From Musa acuminata AAA Group (lineage: Eukaryota; Streptophyta; Magnoliopsida; Zingiberales; Musaceae), in the NCBI RefSeq assembly GCF_036884655.1, contig NC_088335.1, positions 47,701,001-47,765,000 on the forward strand: a stretch of 64,000 nt of DNA. Direction: 5' to 3'. The translations under genes and the position numbers were made by a program. The notes beneath the pieces were generated by a model, which was not told where the DNA came from, did no database searches, and saw only the letters and a list, made by a program, of their open reading frames with translations. Shown piece after piece: positions 12,672-22,900 of this stretch. Position 1 is the first letter of the stretch. Every line of letters begins with the position of its first letter.

Positions 12672-14513
12672 TTAGAACGGGGAAGTTCCGTTGCCAACTA
12701 CCTTGTTACGGCGCCGAAACGACATCAGCCCATCCGATACCACGTCACCGTCGTCCTCCGCCGGGTAGCCCTGCAGCGGCGGCGCCTCGTCGTCCTCCCC
12801 CCTCCTAATCGCCCGCAGTGTCTTCTTCGCCATCTCCCGTCGGATGTCACCGCTGTCCCGCTCCACCACCCTCATCAGCACCTTATCAGCCCCGGCTGCC
12901 CTCGCCAGCCTCGGAAACCTCAATCGGTCCCGGCTCATCCCGTACAGCGTCGCCACGCAGTGCTCCTCCACTGTCGCTCCTGCAGCGCCCCTCATCAGCG
13001 CCGCCACCGCTGGCACCGCCCCGGCGTCCATCAGCGCGCTCTGTCCCTCCCCGCACGCCGCCAGATTGCTGATCACCATCATCGCCAGCCTCGCCAGCAC
13101 CGGCCCCTGATACTGCGACGAAGCGTCCGAGACAACCGCCTCCGCCTCCGCCACGGCGAGCAGCGCCCTCACGGCCCCGGTGGTTCGCGCGATCTTGGGT
13201 TGGTTAGGGCGGGCAACGGAAAGGTGACAGAGCGCCTTCCCGGCGTCGCGGCGGGCTCGGGGGCCGGCCGCGGAGGGGCTCGTGAACAGGTTCAGCAGCG
13301 GTGGGATGGCGCCGAGGGAGCCGATGGCCACCCGGTTCTCGCCGTCGAGAGCGAGGCTGTGGAGGGCGGCGGCGGCGTGCTCGCGGGCTTCCGGGTGGCC
13401 TCCTTTGAGCACCTCCACGAGCGGCAGCACCGCGCCGCAACGCACAATTCGGACCTTGTTCTCTTTCTCCAAGGACAAGTTGACCATAGCGGCGACGGCG
13501 TTGATCTGGACGGCGGTGCAGCGGGTGAGGAGAATTGAGCGGAGGGAGGCTAGGAGGTGCGGGCTGCAGAGCTTGATCCGGCAGTCGCGACTCTCTCTGG
13601 TGGCGTGGCGGAGGGAGGCCGCTGCGAATTCCTGCTCCTTGACATCGGAATCCATCCACTTGGTCAACATCTCCTCTTCCCACGCATCCGTCTCGATCTC
13701 GGAAGCAGGAGACACAACGTTCGGAGGAGGTAAGACCTCGATCTCGGAAGAGGAAGAGGAAGAAGTGGGGTGCAAGGATGGGGATGAGGTAGAGGGCCGC
13801 GAAAAGGAGAAGCATTTGTCCTCTGTTTGCGAGACCGAAGAAAGACGAACTCCAGGACTCGTCGTTTCCTCGGAATTGCCATCTAATCCGCTCGATTTCG
13901 ATCGCACTATGTCATCTTCGTCTTTGTTTGTTCCATCAGACAACGCCGAAGCCTGCAAGAACCGACCTTTTCCATCGTCTCCACCGCAGGAGAACGCCTT
14001 CTCTCGCAAGGCTTCATCTTTACGTTCCGGCGCTTCCAGGGTTTCGTCTTGTCCATCTGCTCCAACAGAGGGCGGAGGAGAAGCAGAGGAAGTGGAGGGA
14101 GGGGAACTGGAGGGCATGAGGCTACGGACACAGGCGCAGGCGGCGTCGGCAGGGACGGGGAGAGGACGGGGGAGGCCGTGGCGGTCGCACCAGTCGTGGA
14201 TGGCGGACTTGAGGATGATGTTAGGGATGAGGACGAGCGGCGAGGTAGAGGATGAGGATGAAGAAAAAGGTCGATCGAGGGAGAGGTCAGGTGGGGCGAC
14301 TCCGAGGTCGGCGCAGGCCTCGACGCATCTCCGCTCGAAGGTCCACCCGGTGGCCGCGACGACGACGGGGTCCGCCATGACCGACCGCGAGATGGGGCAC
14401 CGGAACTCCACGGGCGGCTCCACGGCCGCCGTAGTAACCGAGGAGGAGGAAGAGGGCGAGGTGGACAGCGAGAGGTGGGAGGTGAGCTTGCAGCGCTGCT
14501 CGTCGCTTCCCAT
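12672..14513 (-). CDS. U-box/armadillo-repeat E3 ubiquitin ligase (PUB38-41 type), 613 aa, intronless
   Basis: A single uninterrupted frame. Residues about 35-113 form a U-box (EFRCPISRSVMADPVVVAATG, then FERRCVEAC, then PNIILKSAIHDWC), which recruits a ubiquitin-charged E2. A long Ser/Pro-rich, acidic linker (about 120-275) follows, then a run of ARM repeats (about 275-575) with typical cores such as INAVAAMVNLSLE and GAVLPLVEVLKGGHPEARE that would bind substrates. Layout and length match the plant U-box/ARM class containing Arabidopsis PUB38-PUB41. The start at 14513 is the first in-frame ATG. The gene is strongly GC-rich, unlike its AT-rich flanks, so long antisense frames here are artefacts. 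The substrate is unknown. Confidence 0.95.
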   Translation of the reverse strand: MGSDEQRCKLTSHLSLSTSPSSSSSVTTAAVEPPVEFRCPISRSVMADPVVVAATGWTFERRCVEACADLGVAPPDLSLDRPFSSSSSSTSPLVLIPNIILKSAIHDWCDRHGLPRPLPVPADAACACVRSLMPSSSPPSTSSASPPPSVGADGQDETLEAPERKDEALREKAFSCGGDDGKGRFLQASALSDGTNKDEDDIVRSKSSGLDGNSEETTSPGVRLSSVSQTEDKCFSFSRPSTSSPSLHPTSSSSSSEIEVLPPPNVVSPASEIETDAWEEEMLTKWMDSDVKEQEFAAASLRHATRESRDCRIKLCSPHLLASLRSILLTRCTAVQINAVAAMVNLSLEKENKVRIVRCGAVLPLVEVLKGGHPEAREHAAAALHSLALDGENRVAIGSLGAIPPLLNLFTSPSAAGPRARRDAGKALCHLSVARPNQPKIARTTGAVRALLAVAEAEAVVSDASSQYQGPVLARLAMMVISNLAACGEGQSALMDAGAVPAVAALMRGAAGATVEEHCVATLYGMSRDRLRFPRLARAAGADKVLMRVVERDSGDIRREMAKKTLRAIRRGEDDEAPPLQGYPAEDDGDVVSDGLMSFRRRNKVVGNGTSPF

Positions 14514-15131
14514 TTCACTCGGTTTCCATGCGATGACACGGCCATCCTCGTCTTCCTCCTCTTCTTGGAATCTTTTAGCAGTCGTCGCACGGAGTCAGCG
14601 GCGCGGATCAGCTGCGTGATAACCGCAGGGTGCAGGGACGTCCACGCTGTTAACGTCTGGGCCCGTCACGAAACAAAGCGATTGGAGGGTGAAAACCGGG
14701 TACGTTTCCATGTTTCCTGTTTTTACACGAAATCTGAACTTAGACGGCCGGCTCGTAATTTCCGAAGATCTTGACCGTGAATCTTGTCAACGCCAATAGT
14801 CTGATAGAATCGACGGTTCACATCTTCTGGGGTCGGGACATGGTTCAATTCCGTACGTTACATATATTATTCTCGCATCTTTCTCATCTCCATGATAATG
14901 AATATAAAAGGGCATGAAGAATCCATCCATCTTCCCACTCATGAAGAGACATGATTTGGTAACATATATGAGAAGCTCAAAAATTCATGAAGTGTTATCA
15001 TATATAGTCTATATATAAATGTATGTGGTAGAGCTTGGGGCATGGAGATTACATGCATCTCTCCATGCCTAAACTACGACGACGATGGACGACATAATCC
15101 ACGGTCGAGTCTTGATGAAAGCTTTCGTTGT
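14514..15131 (-). promoter_or_regulatory. U-box gene upstream region and peroxidase 3' region
   Basis: This 618-bp gap separates two genes on the same strand. The part next to 14514 should hold the leader and promoter of the U-box gene. The part next to 15131 should hold the peroxidase 3' UTR. No defined elements are recognised. Confidence 0.5.
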
Positions 15132-16136
15132 TTAGGTGGAGAGGTTGTTGAACGCGTCGCAGCGTCGCCGGACCTCGCCCTTGCGGCCCGTCTTCACCCC
15201 AAGCACGCTGAGCTTCTCCATGGCGTGCGCGAAGTCCGTGAAAAAAGCGGTCTGGTTGGCGGCGTAGAGCTGCACGAAGGGCTTCGTCCGCGGGTGCGCC
15301 GCCAGCGCCTGGTCCGACGCCAGCAGGCCCAGCCCCCGCAGCAGGTTCTGGTAGTACAGGTTGTCGAACTTGCCCGGCGTCATCACGTCGTTGAAGGCGG
15401 CGATGGTCGGGTCCGTGGTGTAGTTGGCACACGCCTTCTGCAGCGCCTGCGCGAACTGCGGGTTCATCGCCGGGTCGTAGGCGTTCTGGTTGCGGCCGTC
15501 GTAGCCGTAGATGCGCGACGCGAACTGGTCGCAGTGCGAGAAGCCGACGGTGTGGGCGCCGGAGAGGGCCACCAGCTCCTGTGCGGTGAAGCTCTTCTGA
15601 GCGAAGAGGGAGATGAGCTGGTCCACGGTCATGTTGGGGCCGGGGAGTTGGCCCTCGACGGAGGCGGCGGTGGAGTTGAGGGCGTCCTTGCGGCCGAGGC
15701 GGACGTGGTAGAAAGGCCCGCCCAGCATGATGACGAGCTCGCGGGTGGCGAGGGCGAGGACGTCGGCGCAGGAGACCACGCCGGGGCACTGAAGCTCGAG
15801 GGCTGTCTTGGCGCGGATGACGACGTCGAAGCCGTCCCCGGGGAGAGAGACGTTGTCGTCGGCGTCGCGCTCCGCGCGGTTGAAGGCGTTGGTCGACACG
15901 AGCACGGAGGCGTCGCAGCCGCCGGCGAAGCAGTCGTGGAAGAAGAGGCGGAGGGCGCCGGCGGCTGTGATGGGGGTGGTGATCTGCTTGGTCGTCACCA
16001 CCTCCGACACGATCTGCTCCGCCTTGGGGCACGTCTTCTGGTAGTAGGTGGCGGTGAGCTTGGCGGCGGCAGGGGTCGCGAGGAGGAGGACGGCAACCAG
16101 AGCCGCGATCCTTGTCACCAGGGCACGTCTCTCCAT
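15132..16136 (-). CDS. Secretory class III peroxidase, 334 aa, intronless
   Basis: Residues 1-25 are a hydrophobic signal peptide (ALVAVLLLATPAAA), so the enzyme is secreted to the cell wall or vacuole. The distal haem site LRLFFHDCFAGGCDAS has catalytic Arg63 and His67. The proximal site LVALSGAHTVGFSHC has haem-ligand His195. Eight conserved Cys are present (for example CP at 36, HDC at 69, GGC at 74, SCAD at 123, HC at 202 and RRRC at 326). Four N-glycosylation sequons are visible (NST, NMT, NYT, NQT). Such enzymes oxidise phenolics with H2O2 and act in lignification, wall loosening and ROS control. Length is normal. Lack of introns and the sequence style fit the Arabidopsis PRX31/41/63/65 branch. 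The start at 16136 puts the signal peptide at the N-terminus. It is strongly GC-rich. Confidence 0.96.
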   Translation of the reverse strand: MERRALVTRIAALVAVLLLATPAAAKLTATYYQKTCPKAEQIVSEVVTTKQITTPITAAGALRLFFHDCFAGGCDASVLVSTNAFNRAERDADDNVSLPGDGFDVVIRAKTALELQCPGVVSCADVLALATRELVIMLGGPFYHVRLGRKDALNSTAASVEGQLPGPNMTVDQLISLFAQKSFTAQELVALSGAHTVGFSHCDQFASRIYGYDGRNQNAYDPAMNPQFAQALQKACANYTTDPTIAAFNDVMTPGKFDNLYYQNLLRGLGLLASDQALAAHPRTKPFVQLYAANQTAFFTDFAHAMEKLSVLGVKTGRKGEVRRRCDAFNNLST

Positions 16137-16490
16137 GTTTATCTTCCTTCTTCTCCTCCTCTTCTTATTCTTTTTCTCCTCCTTTTTCTTTCTTCAATGC
16201 TGTATCTGAATGGGATGATAAGATGATGAAATTGCTTCTTCCCCCCCGGCCGAAGTGGGCGGAGGAAGCAGAGAAAGAGTGAGACAGAGGAGGGTGCCTT
16301 TCGAGGATGGGGCGAGAGGAGGAGTAAAGAGAGGGAATGGGGGGGAAGACAGGAGCGGTTGGGAGTAGTTTCAGGGGGGGAGGACCGAGTAGGGACGATG
16401 AAGGAAAACGCAAGAATAGCACTATTCATATTTAAGATATCATAAAATGGCCGAATACGTATCGTCGTTCGATATACTTAGATCCGCGCA
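16137..16490 (-). promoter_or_regulatory. Leader and proximal promoter of the peroxidase gene
   Basis: On the minus strand this holds pyrimidine-rich runs that look like a 5' leader. No reading frame here is credible and no clear TATA box is identified. Confidence 0.4.
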
Positions 16491-17142
16491 TGTTGGAACG
16501 AGTAGAGTTGACCGAGACCAGTTTGTTGAGGCAGGAGGGTTGTAGTGCTAAGATAGCGATGCTATTATAAGGGAGATAAAGTGAACGTGTTGACGAGGGT
16601 AATAATGGCGATAAGACTCGGGTGACGTCAGCTGCCCCAGATGACGTCTCATGTCTCCGTTAACCTATCAGCACCTAGTCAACGCGGATCGGAACGTCGA
16701 CCAAGGCACATTAACACCCTGCTTAGGCTCGATCCCTCACGTCACGCCAACATCGATGTCAGACGCTACCAGAAGTACGATCCTGCCCCCTACGGACAGG
16801 TGCATCAGGCAACGGTAACCCTCACCCTTCGAGGAAAAGGAAAAAGGAGGAACACAACAGATAAAAAACCACATACGACTATTCACTAACTTGATCATCA
16901 AAGGGGTCGGACCGAGCTCCCCCGACCCGACCTGTGTGCAGGTGCGAAGACGGAGGTCTCCCACTAAACGCCCAGGCAAGGAGTTCCCTCCTGGAGGAGA
17001 CAACGACCCCGTCTCGATCGGACCATCGTAATCGACCACCTCAGCGGTCTCAAGGGCCGCCTCGAGAAGATCCCCCATCATCCGGACCCGAATCAAGCTG
17101 CGTCGGCCCCGAGGCCAAGGCTTAAAGTTGTTTACACCAACA
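16491..17142. mobile_element. Probable solo LTR (652 bp)
   Basis: The segment begins TGTTGG and ends CCAACA, a perfect 6-bp inverted terminal pair of the TG...CA type used by LTRs. It is GC-rich, contains CpG and ACGTCA words, and differs sharply from the AT-rich DNA on its right. No internal retrotransposon domains or second LTR are found adjacent. The five bases on each side do not form a clean target duplication (gcgca versus cgtgt), so the element is old or the ends are slightly off. Superfamily is probably Ty3/gypsy by style, which is inference. Confidence 0.55.
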
Positions 17143-17395
17143 CGTGTGTCGCCCACATTTTGGCTACTGCTGCATATTCTTCTCTTATTAGATATCCCTT
17201 ACATCGTAGGCCAAGAATATTTGTGGTGTCGGGCAGTAAACATACATGCTCGTCACACGAGCAGACCATCGATCACATGAGGCCCTTCTAGCATGAATTG
17301 GCCTTGGTATCAGCAATGTGCCTTACTACAGGAGCCACATCTCTTTTTTTTGCATGACAATTTGACTTCATCCCCATACCTCGAGGAGCGGAGTG

Positions 17396-17430
17396 GAGCT
17401 CTGAGCTGTGAGCTCTGAGCTCTGAGCTTG
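17396..17430. repeat. Short tandem repeat of GAGCTCT
   Basis: Several adjacent copies of GAGCTCT/GAGCTGT (for example GAGCTCTGAGCTCTGAGCTT). Low-complexity tandem DNA with no coding meaning. Confidence 0.8.
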
Positions 17431-17899
17431 GTTCCTTCAATGGGGGAACTCAGCCAATGTGTCGGCCCTACAAGTGGGGTCGGGGTCGGGGTCTCAAGTA
17501 GTTTCTCCCATGAAAATTTTAGGTCTATCTTAGATGCCTCTTCCTTCGAGGCAAACAACTCTTGGCTTGTATCTAAGGTTCCTCCTCCTCCTCCTTTTTA
17601 TTTTAATTTATTTTTAGTTTTAAGCTTTGGGATGTCTATGGGTTAGATCGGTTTTATTATATGATTTTATTTAATTGGATAAACTATATTATAAGCTTGA
17701 TTGAATTTTGATTATAATTATCGATCAATAAAAAAAATTATGATATAATTTCTTACAATATGATATTGATGGAAGGGACTTTTTTTTTTTTTATCTTAGA
17801 CCCTCTGACATGACCTCCTAGGGACTACAATATGATACGTGATCTAGTCTCGCTATAGCTTTCGATATGGTATTATGAAGGATAGAAAGAGATTCTAGT

Positions 17900-19320
17900 G
17901 TTTCTATAATTTATGATTCAAATTATTCAGAATGATTAATGATTCACACGAAATGTATTATATATTAACCTAGTATTGTTTATTTAAAGGCCTATATATT
18001 TGAGTATTATAGAAGATAGATTTAAGTTTATTGATAAATCATTGGCTGACATTATTAATAAAGGAATTGACTATAACTTAATATGATGATACTCAAGAGA
18101 TTCAGGATCACATCTTCAATATGACTAATAAAACTATAAAAGAAAAGATTAGACATGAATATATATGAGTTTTTTCTTGTGCAGTTTATTTTTAATTATT
18201 TTTCTTCTTAATTTAGCTCATTCAAGATTCACTATAATACAAATATGTGTATTTAAGAGGATTTAAGATTAAGGTAGAAAAGATCTCATAATGTTCTAAC
18301 TACTAGTTAAAGAATTGATAACAAGAAAAGAAAGTTAAATATCGTATACCACATAAATTTGTTGGGTACCTAAATGCTTGGTACACTAATGAAAAAAAAG
18401 ATTTCACAGTGAAAAAAAATTGTTTTAAATGTAAGCCTAGGTTTAAAAAGCAATATATAAACTTAACCTTTATATGTTTCAAATTAAGCATTATATAGGT
18501 TTTTTATGGTACTTGATAGATTGATTTTGTTGTTTCAACTTATGTTACCAATAATATAAAGATATTTTTTTAATTTAAAAAATTAAAAAATATGAAAGAT
18601 TCATCAATATAGAGAATTGTCTCAAAATGAAAGTGACAACGGTAAAAACTTATCGCCTACACTTAGAAATGGGTCATTTGACAGAACCTATATATGTTAT
18701 ATTTCTATTATTTCTAAAAATTTAATTATTCTATTAAGAATTAATGAGTTAGGATATTGTCTGGTAATGATAAACTCAATATATTTTATTATTTAATAAA
18801 AATTAGTTCTAAAATTTTATATGATAATTTATAGAGAAATAATTTGAATCCAGAGTTTACAAAGATATTGATGACTATATAATTAAATGTTACATTGAAA
18901 CATAATTTCATTGATTAGAGATCTTTTATATTATGATACAAATGATTGGAGCATATCTCAAAGGAAAAGAAAAGAATTAAAAGATTAATGAAAGATAATA
19001 TTTTAAAAAATTTAAAATTAATTTGAGGCATTTATATCTTTGAGATTGTCTCATAGAGATAAAAGTTTTTAATCTACAAAGAAGAATTTTGATCGAAGAC
19101 TTATTTTTAGATATTTTATTAATTTCTTAGAAAAATTCAAGGGATATAAATTTTACTACCCTGATTATAGTATAATGATAGTAAAATCTAATAACGTAAG
19201 ATTTTCTAGAAAATAGTGAAATTAATTGGAGTAAATTTTTTTGAAAGATGTCACATGATCATAGTCAAATGCTAATATATCTTGGTGGCTAATCTATTTA
19301 GTGCCGGAGGATATTTATTA
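17900..19320 (+). mobile_element. Decayed Ty1/copia retrotransposon relic, forward strand
   Basis: Interrupted forward-strand translation gives recognisable copia polyprotein pieces. Near 18700-18780 the text around NLIILLRINELGYCL resembles the copia pre-integrase motif (NL-S-S-L---GY). Near 18960 HISKEK resembles the GHIS-ER zinc-finger region. Near 19020-19210 a series ending FKGYKFYYPDYS then VRFS resembles the segment after integrase (GYFIGYPE-SKGYRFY). Many stops and frameshifts are present, and the central integrase is missing between the last two blocks. No LTRs were identified. It is inactive. Boundaries are approximate. Confidence 0.7.
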
Positions 19321-19951
19321 AAAAAAGAAAATGGCCAATCACTTTTGGTGCGAAATAGTGCCAAATACCAAGCTTTGCATGATTTTATCCATTAATTTTT
19401 CTATTTATTATTATTATTTTAAGGATTTTAACTTTACTTTAATAAAAGATAGATAAACTCGTTGAATTCATTTAAATTAGTAGTTCAAAAGCTTTTTTAG
19501 GTATTTGAATAAATTGGGATGCTCTTAGTAAATTCATCTTAAAATCCATCCCCTAAAATCAAGAGATTTTTTACTCCTCCATCCATGAATTAAGAAGATA
19601 CCAATCCTTATCTATTAGAACAGATTTTTCATAAGACCTTTTATTTGGGATTTTTGTTGGAACCCAATTCCTAGCATTGACCTAAATTGAGCTCATGTAA
19701 TCCTGATTTGACTTGGCCGGACCAAATAGAAGAAGCCCACCTCATCCTTTTCTTCCACACACTAGAAATTGGACTCATCATCGATCCGTCTCCCTCCTTT
19801 CTCCTCTTCTCTTCCTCGAAGGTCACACCACGGCGTGGCTCCCCGCTCCTCCTTTTACACTCTTCCTTCCTCTTTCGAGTGCTACGGCGGCCTTCGCCAC
19901 CATAACAAACCAAGCCCGTGTCGTTAAAGCGAACACTTGAAGCGCCCGTTG

Positions 19952-22900
19952 ATGGAGCCCCCCGCCCTCGTCTCCTCCTATTCCCTCAAGCCCGGCCTCC
20001 GCGTCCCCTCCTTCGCTCCCGTCTCCCATCAGCCTTCGCGTCCCTCGAACCGCCCCCGCAGACTGCTATTTTTCTCTCTTCCTGTCTCGTGGCCGGGGTC
20101 GGGAGGCCGGGGGAGTTCGTTCGTGACCCTCGTCCCCAAGGCCGCCGCCGAGGTGCCCGATGGAAGGCCCAGCCGAAGTGACGCCGCAGGAAGAGGAGGG
20201 AGGAGAGTTTTAAGGCAGTCTCAGGCGCAGTCGACTGCCCCGTCCTTTCCCGTGAAGGAGGTTGCCTCCTTCGTGGTGCCGGCTGGGATGTTCGTTGCTA
20301 CCACGTTCGGTATGCGGTTTGCTTCCCCCATCTCGAGGCACTGCAGTTTGCTCATTATTATGATTATATTTATTTCCAAATTATGATCTTGTGGGAAGTT
20401 GATTTCTTCGGTAGTGGTAGCATTGGTCTATGAGAAGGTGGGATCGTTTCCTAGTAATGCAATATGGATGATCATATCAAGTTGAAACTAAATTACGTTT
20501 AATAATTGCAAATTGGCATTCATAAGAGTTTTTAGAGCATGTTACTCCTGGAAGGATCTTTAGGACTGGAAGCAATAATGTGATCAATCGAGAATGGATG
20601 GATGAACAAGTTACATGTATGATTTTAGGTGGGTGGTAGCACAAACTTTCTAGCAGAAAGAGGGTTCTGTAGCATAGAATATTTATATATTAGAGTTTTC
20701 ATCAAATAGGAGAACTTTATAAAGGGGCAGCATGGTGTACGTAAATGGCTTAAAACTGATAGTAACAGTATGAAACACTATATAATGTGATAATGCTGTC
20801 TGATATTAGGTGTAGTATTCTAGTACATTCTGTATTGAGATGAAAGACACATCAACAAACTCTATGGTCCTAAAATGTACAAATATTACAGCTAACTTCT
20901 TTTTTGTTTGATTGCCAATCCTTCATAAGAAAAAATGAATTTCTATGTGCCATGTAGTGATTTAAATAGGCGCTCGGGCGCTCACCTAGGCCCTCGGGTG
21001 AGGTGAGGCGAGGCTCGAGCACCTCGCTTCACTTCCAGGCAGCGCGCTTCAAAGAGGCACCTCGTGGGCGCTCGCCCGAGCCCAAGCGCCGGGCGCTTCG
21101 GGCGAGTGCCTGGGTTAAACCAGGCGACCGAACCAGCATTTTAGGTCTGGTTCGGTCTCCGGTGCTTTAGTTGGTTCAATCAAACCAACTAAAGCACTGA
21201 TATCAGCTGCCGCTGCCCAACCCTAACCCTGCTCACCGTTCACGCTACCGCTGCCGCTGCTCGTCGCTCCCGCTGCCGCTGCTCGCCGCTGCCACTGTCA
21301 CCGCTCTCGCTGGCGCTGCTCGCTGCTCTCGCCGCTCCCGCTGCTCGCCGCTGCCGCTCGCCGCTCCCGCTCTCGCTCTTGCTGCCGTTGCCACTATCGC
21401 TGCTCTTGCTGCCGCTGCTCACTTTTAGCGTTGTTGCTGCACCCTCGGTCTTCCCTTACACTCATCTTCCTTCTCCTTTTTCGAAAGTATATTATTAACA
21501 GTATACCGTATACTGTTAACAGTATACTAGTAACAGTAATGTATTTGTATTTATTAGATTAATAATATATTATTTTGATTTTAATATTATTAATTTTAAT
21601 TTATTTGAAATTATTGTTAGGTTTTAAGATAAATGACAAGTGTACAGAGCAACTCAATAGAGTCTCAAATGACATAAAAAAATATCCTACATGGAAGTAT
21701 AATTATCTGAAGGATCCGAAAGATCATAATACAGTGCAAAAGCATCAAGCTCGGCTCCTGCTATTATTGAAGACATAAAGAATGAAACATATTTTGATAA
21801 AGAGGAATGAGTCAAAGGACAAGAGGAAGAGGACGAATTCAATAAAGATGATTTGTGTGAAAATGACGATAATATTGATTATGATGAATGACTTTGATGT
21901 AAAATTTTATTGTTTTAAATTTTGAAACTTTTTGTTAATGTGACATTGTGATTTTGTATCTTAGATTTTCTTAATTTAATAACATATTTTTATTTAAAAT
22001 TTTAAATAATTATATTTATTAATTATATTATATATTTTTATATTTTAGCGTCTCGCTTCACTCGGGCGAGCGCCTAGCTCCTCGGGCGTTTTTGTACCTT
22101 GGCGCCTTTTGGTGTCTATCGCTTTTTAAATCACTGGTGTCATGTGTTTTCTTTTTTAAACAAATTTTCCACATATTAATATTATGATAAACTTCATACA
22201 TGACACTATGAGGACTTGAACTTAAGACCTATCAGCTGCATAACACTGCACTAACCGCCCAGATGTCTCTACAGAGACCTTGTTGCCATGTGCTATGTTG
22301 TGCGTTATGCTATAAAAATTCAATTTACACTAAACTTCTTGTTGCTTTAACATTGTATCTTGCTCTAGTAAGTTGTTCATGGCACTAATTTGCTTTTTCA
22401 GCATGCAGTATTGTGGAAGGTAGTCGAAAACGTACTAATGCCAAAACCAAAGGGTTCAACTTCCAGGGTCAATAAATCTTCTCTACCTGGAATTAAGTGG
22501 TCTTTTTCTCCTGGTACTAATCTGCAATCAGGTGCTAGTGTGAAGATTGAAAGAGAGTCCAAGCAAAAACTCAACGAATTTGCCAAAGAACTTCGGACAT
22601 TCAGCAGTGTTGACATGTCAGGTGAGTGGATGGACATGCTAGATTACTTGTCATGTCATTTTATAGCCTAGACATCTGCACCTGTTCATAGAAGTTCATT
22701 GTGATATTGATATCTGGGTGATCAACAGGTTGAATTCATTTTGTCAGCAAATTAGTTTAAAAAATTTTACATATGAAATAGACTTGAAGACCTTTAACAA
22801 ATTTATGGTTTTGTTAGGTCGTAATTTTGGGGATGATGGTCTGTTCTTTCTTGCTGAAAGTCTAGGTTACAATCAGGTCAGTTCTTTTGCTTCATTTTCT

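Noticed and set aside
13282..14619. A 445-codon open frame on the plus strand over the U-box gene, plus others of 60-230 codons.
   Set aside because: They lie antisense or out of frame to a well-supported U-box/ARM protein. The GC-rich sequence has few stops, so long shadow frames are expected. None shows a domain.
15042..16226. A 394-codon plus-strand frame over the peroxidase.
   Set aside because: It is antisense to a complete peroxidase with all catalytic residues and reads as Val/Gly/Glu-rich low-complexity sequence, the usual mirror of a GC-rich gene.
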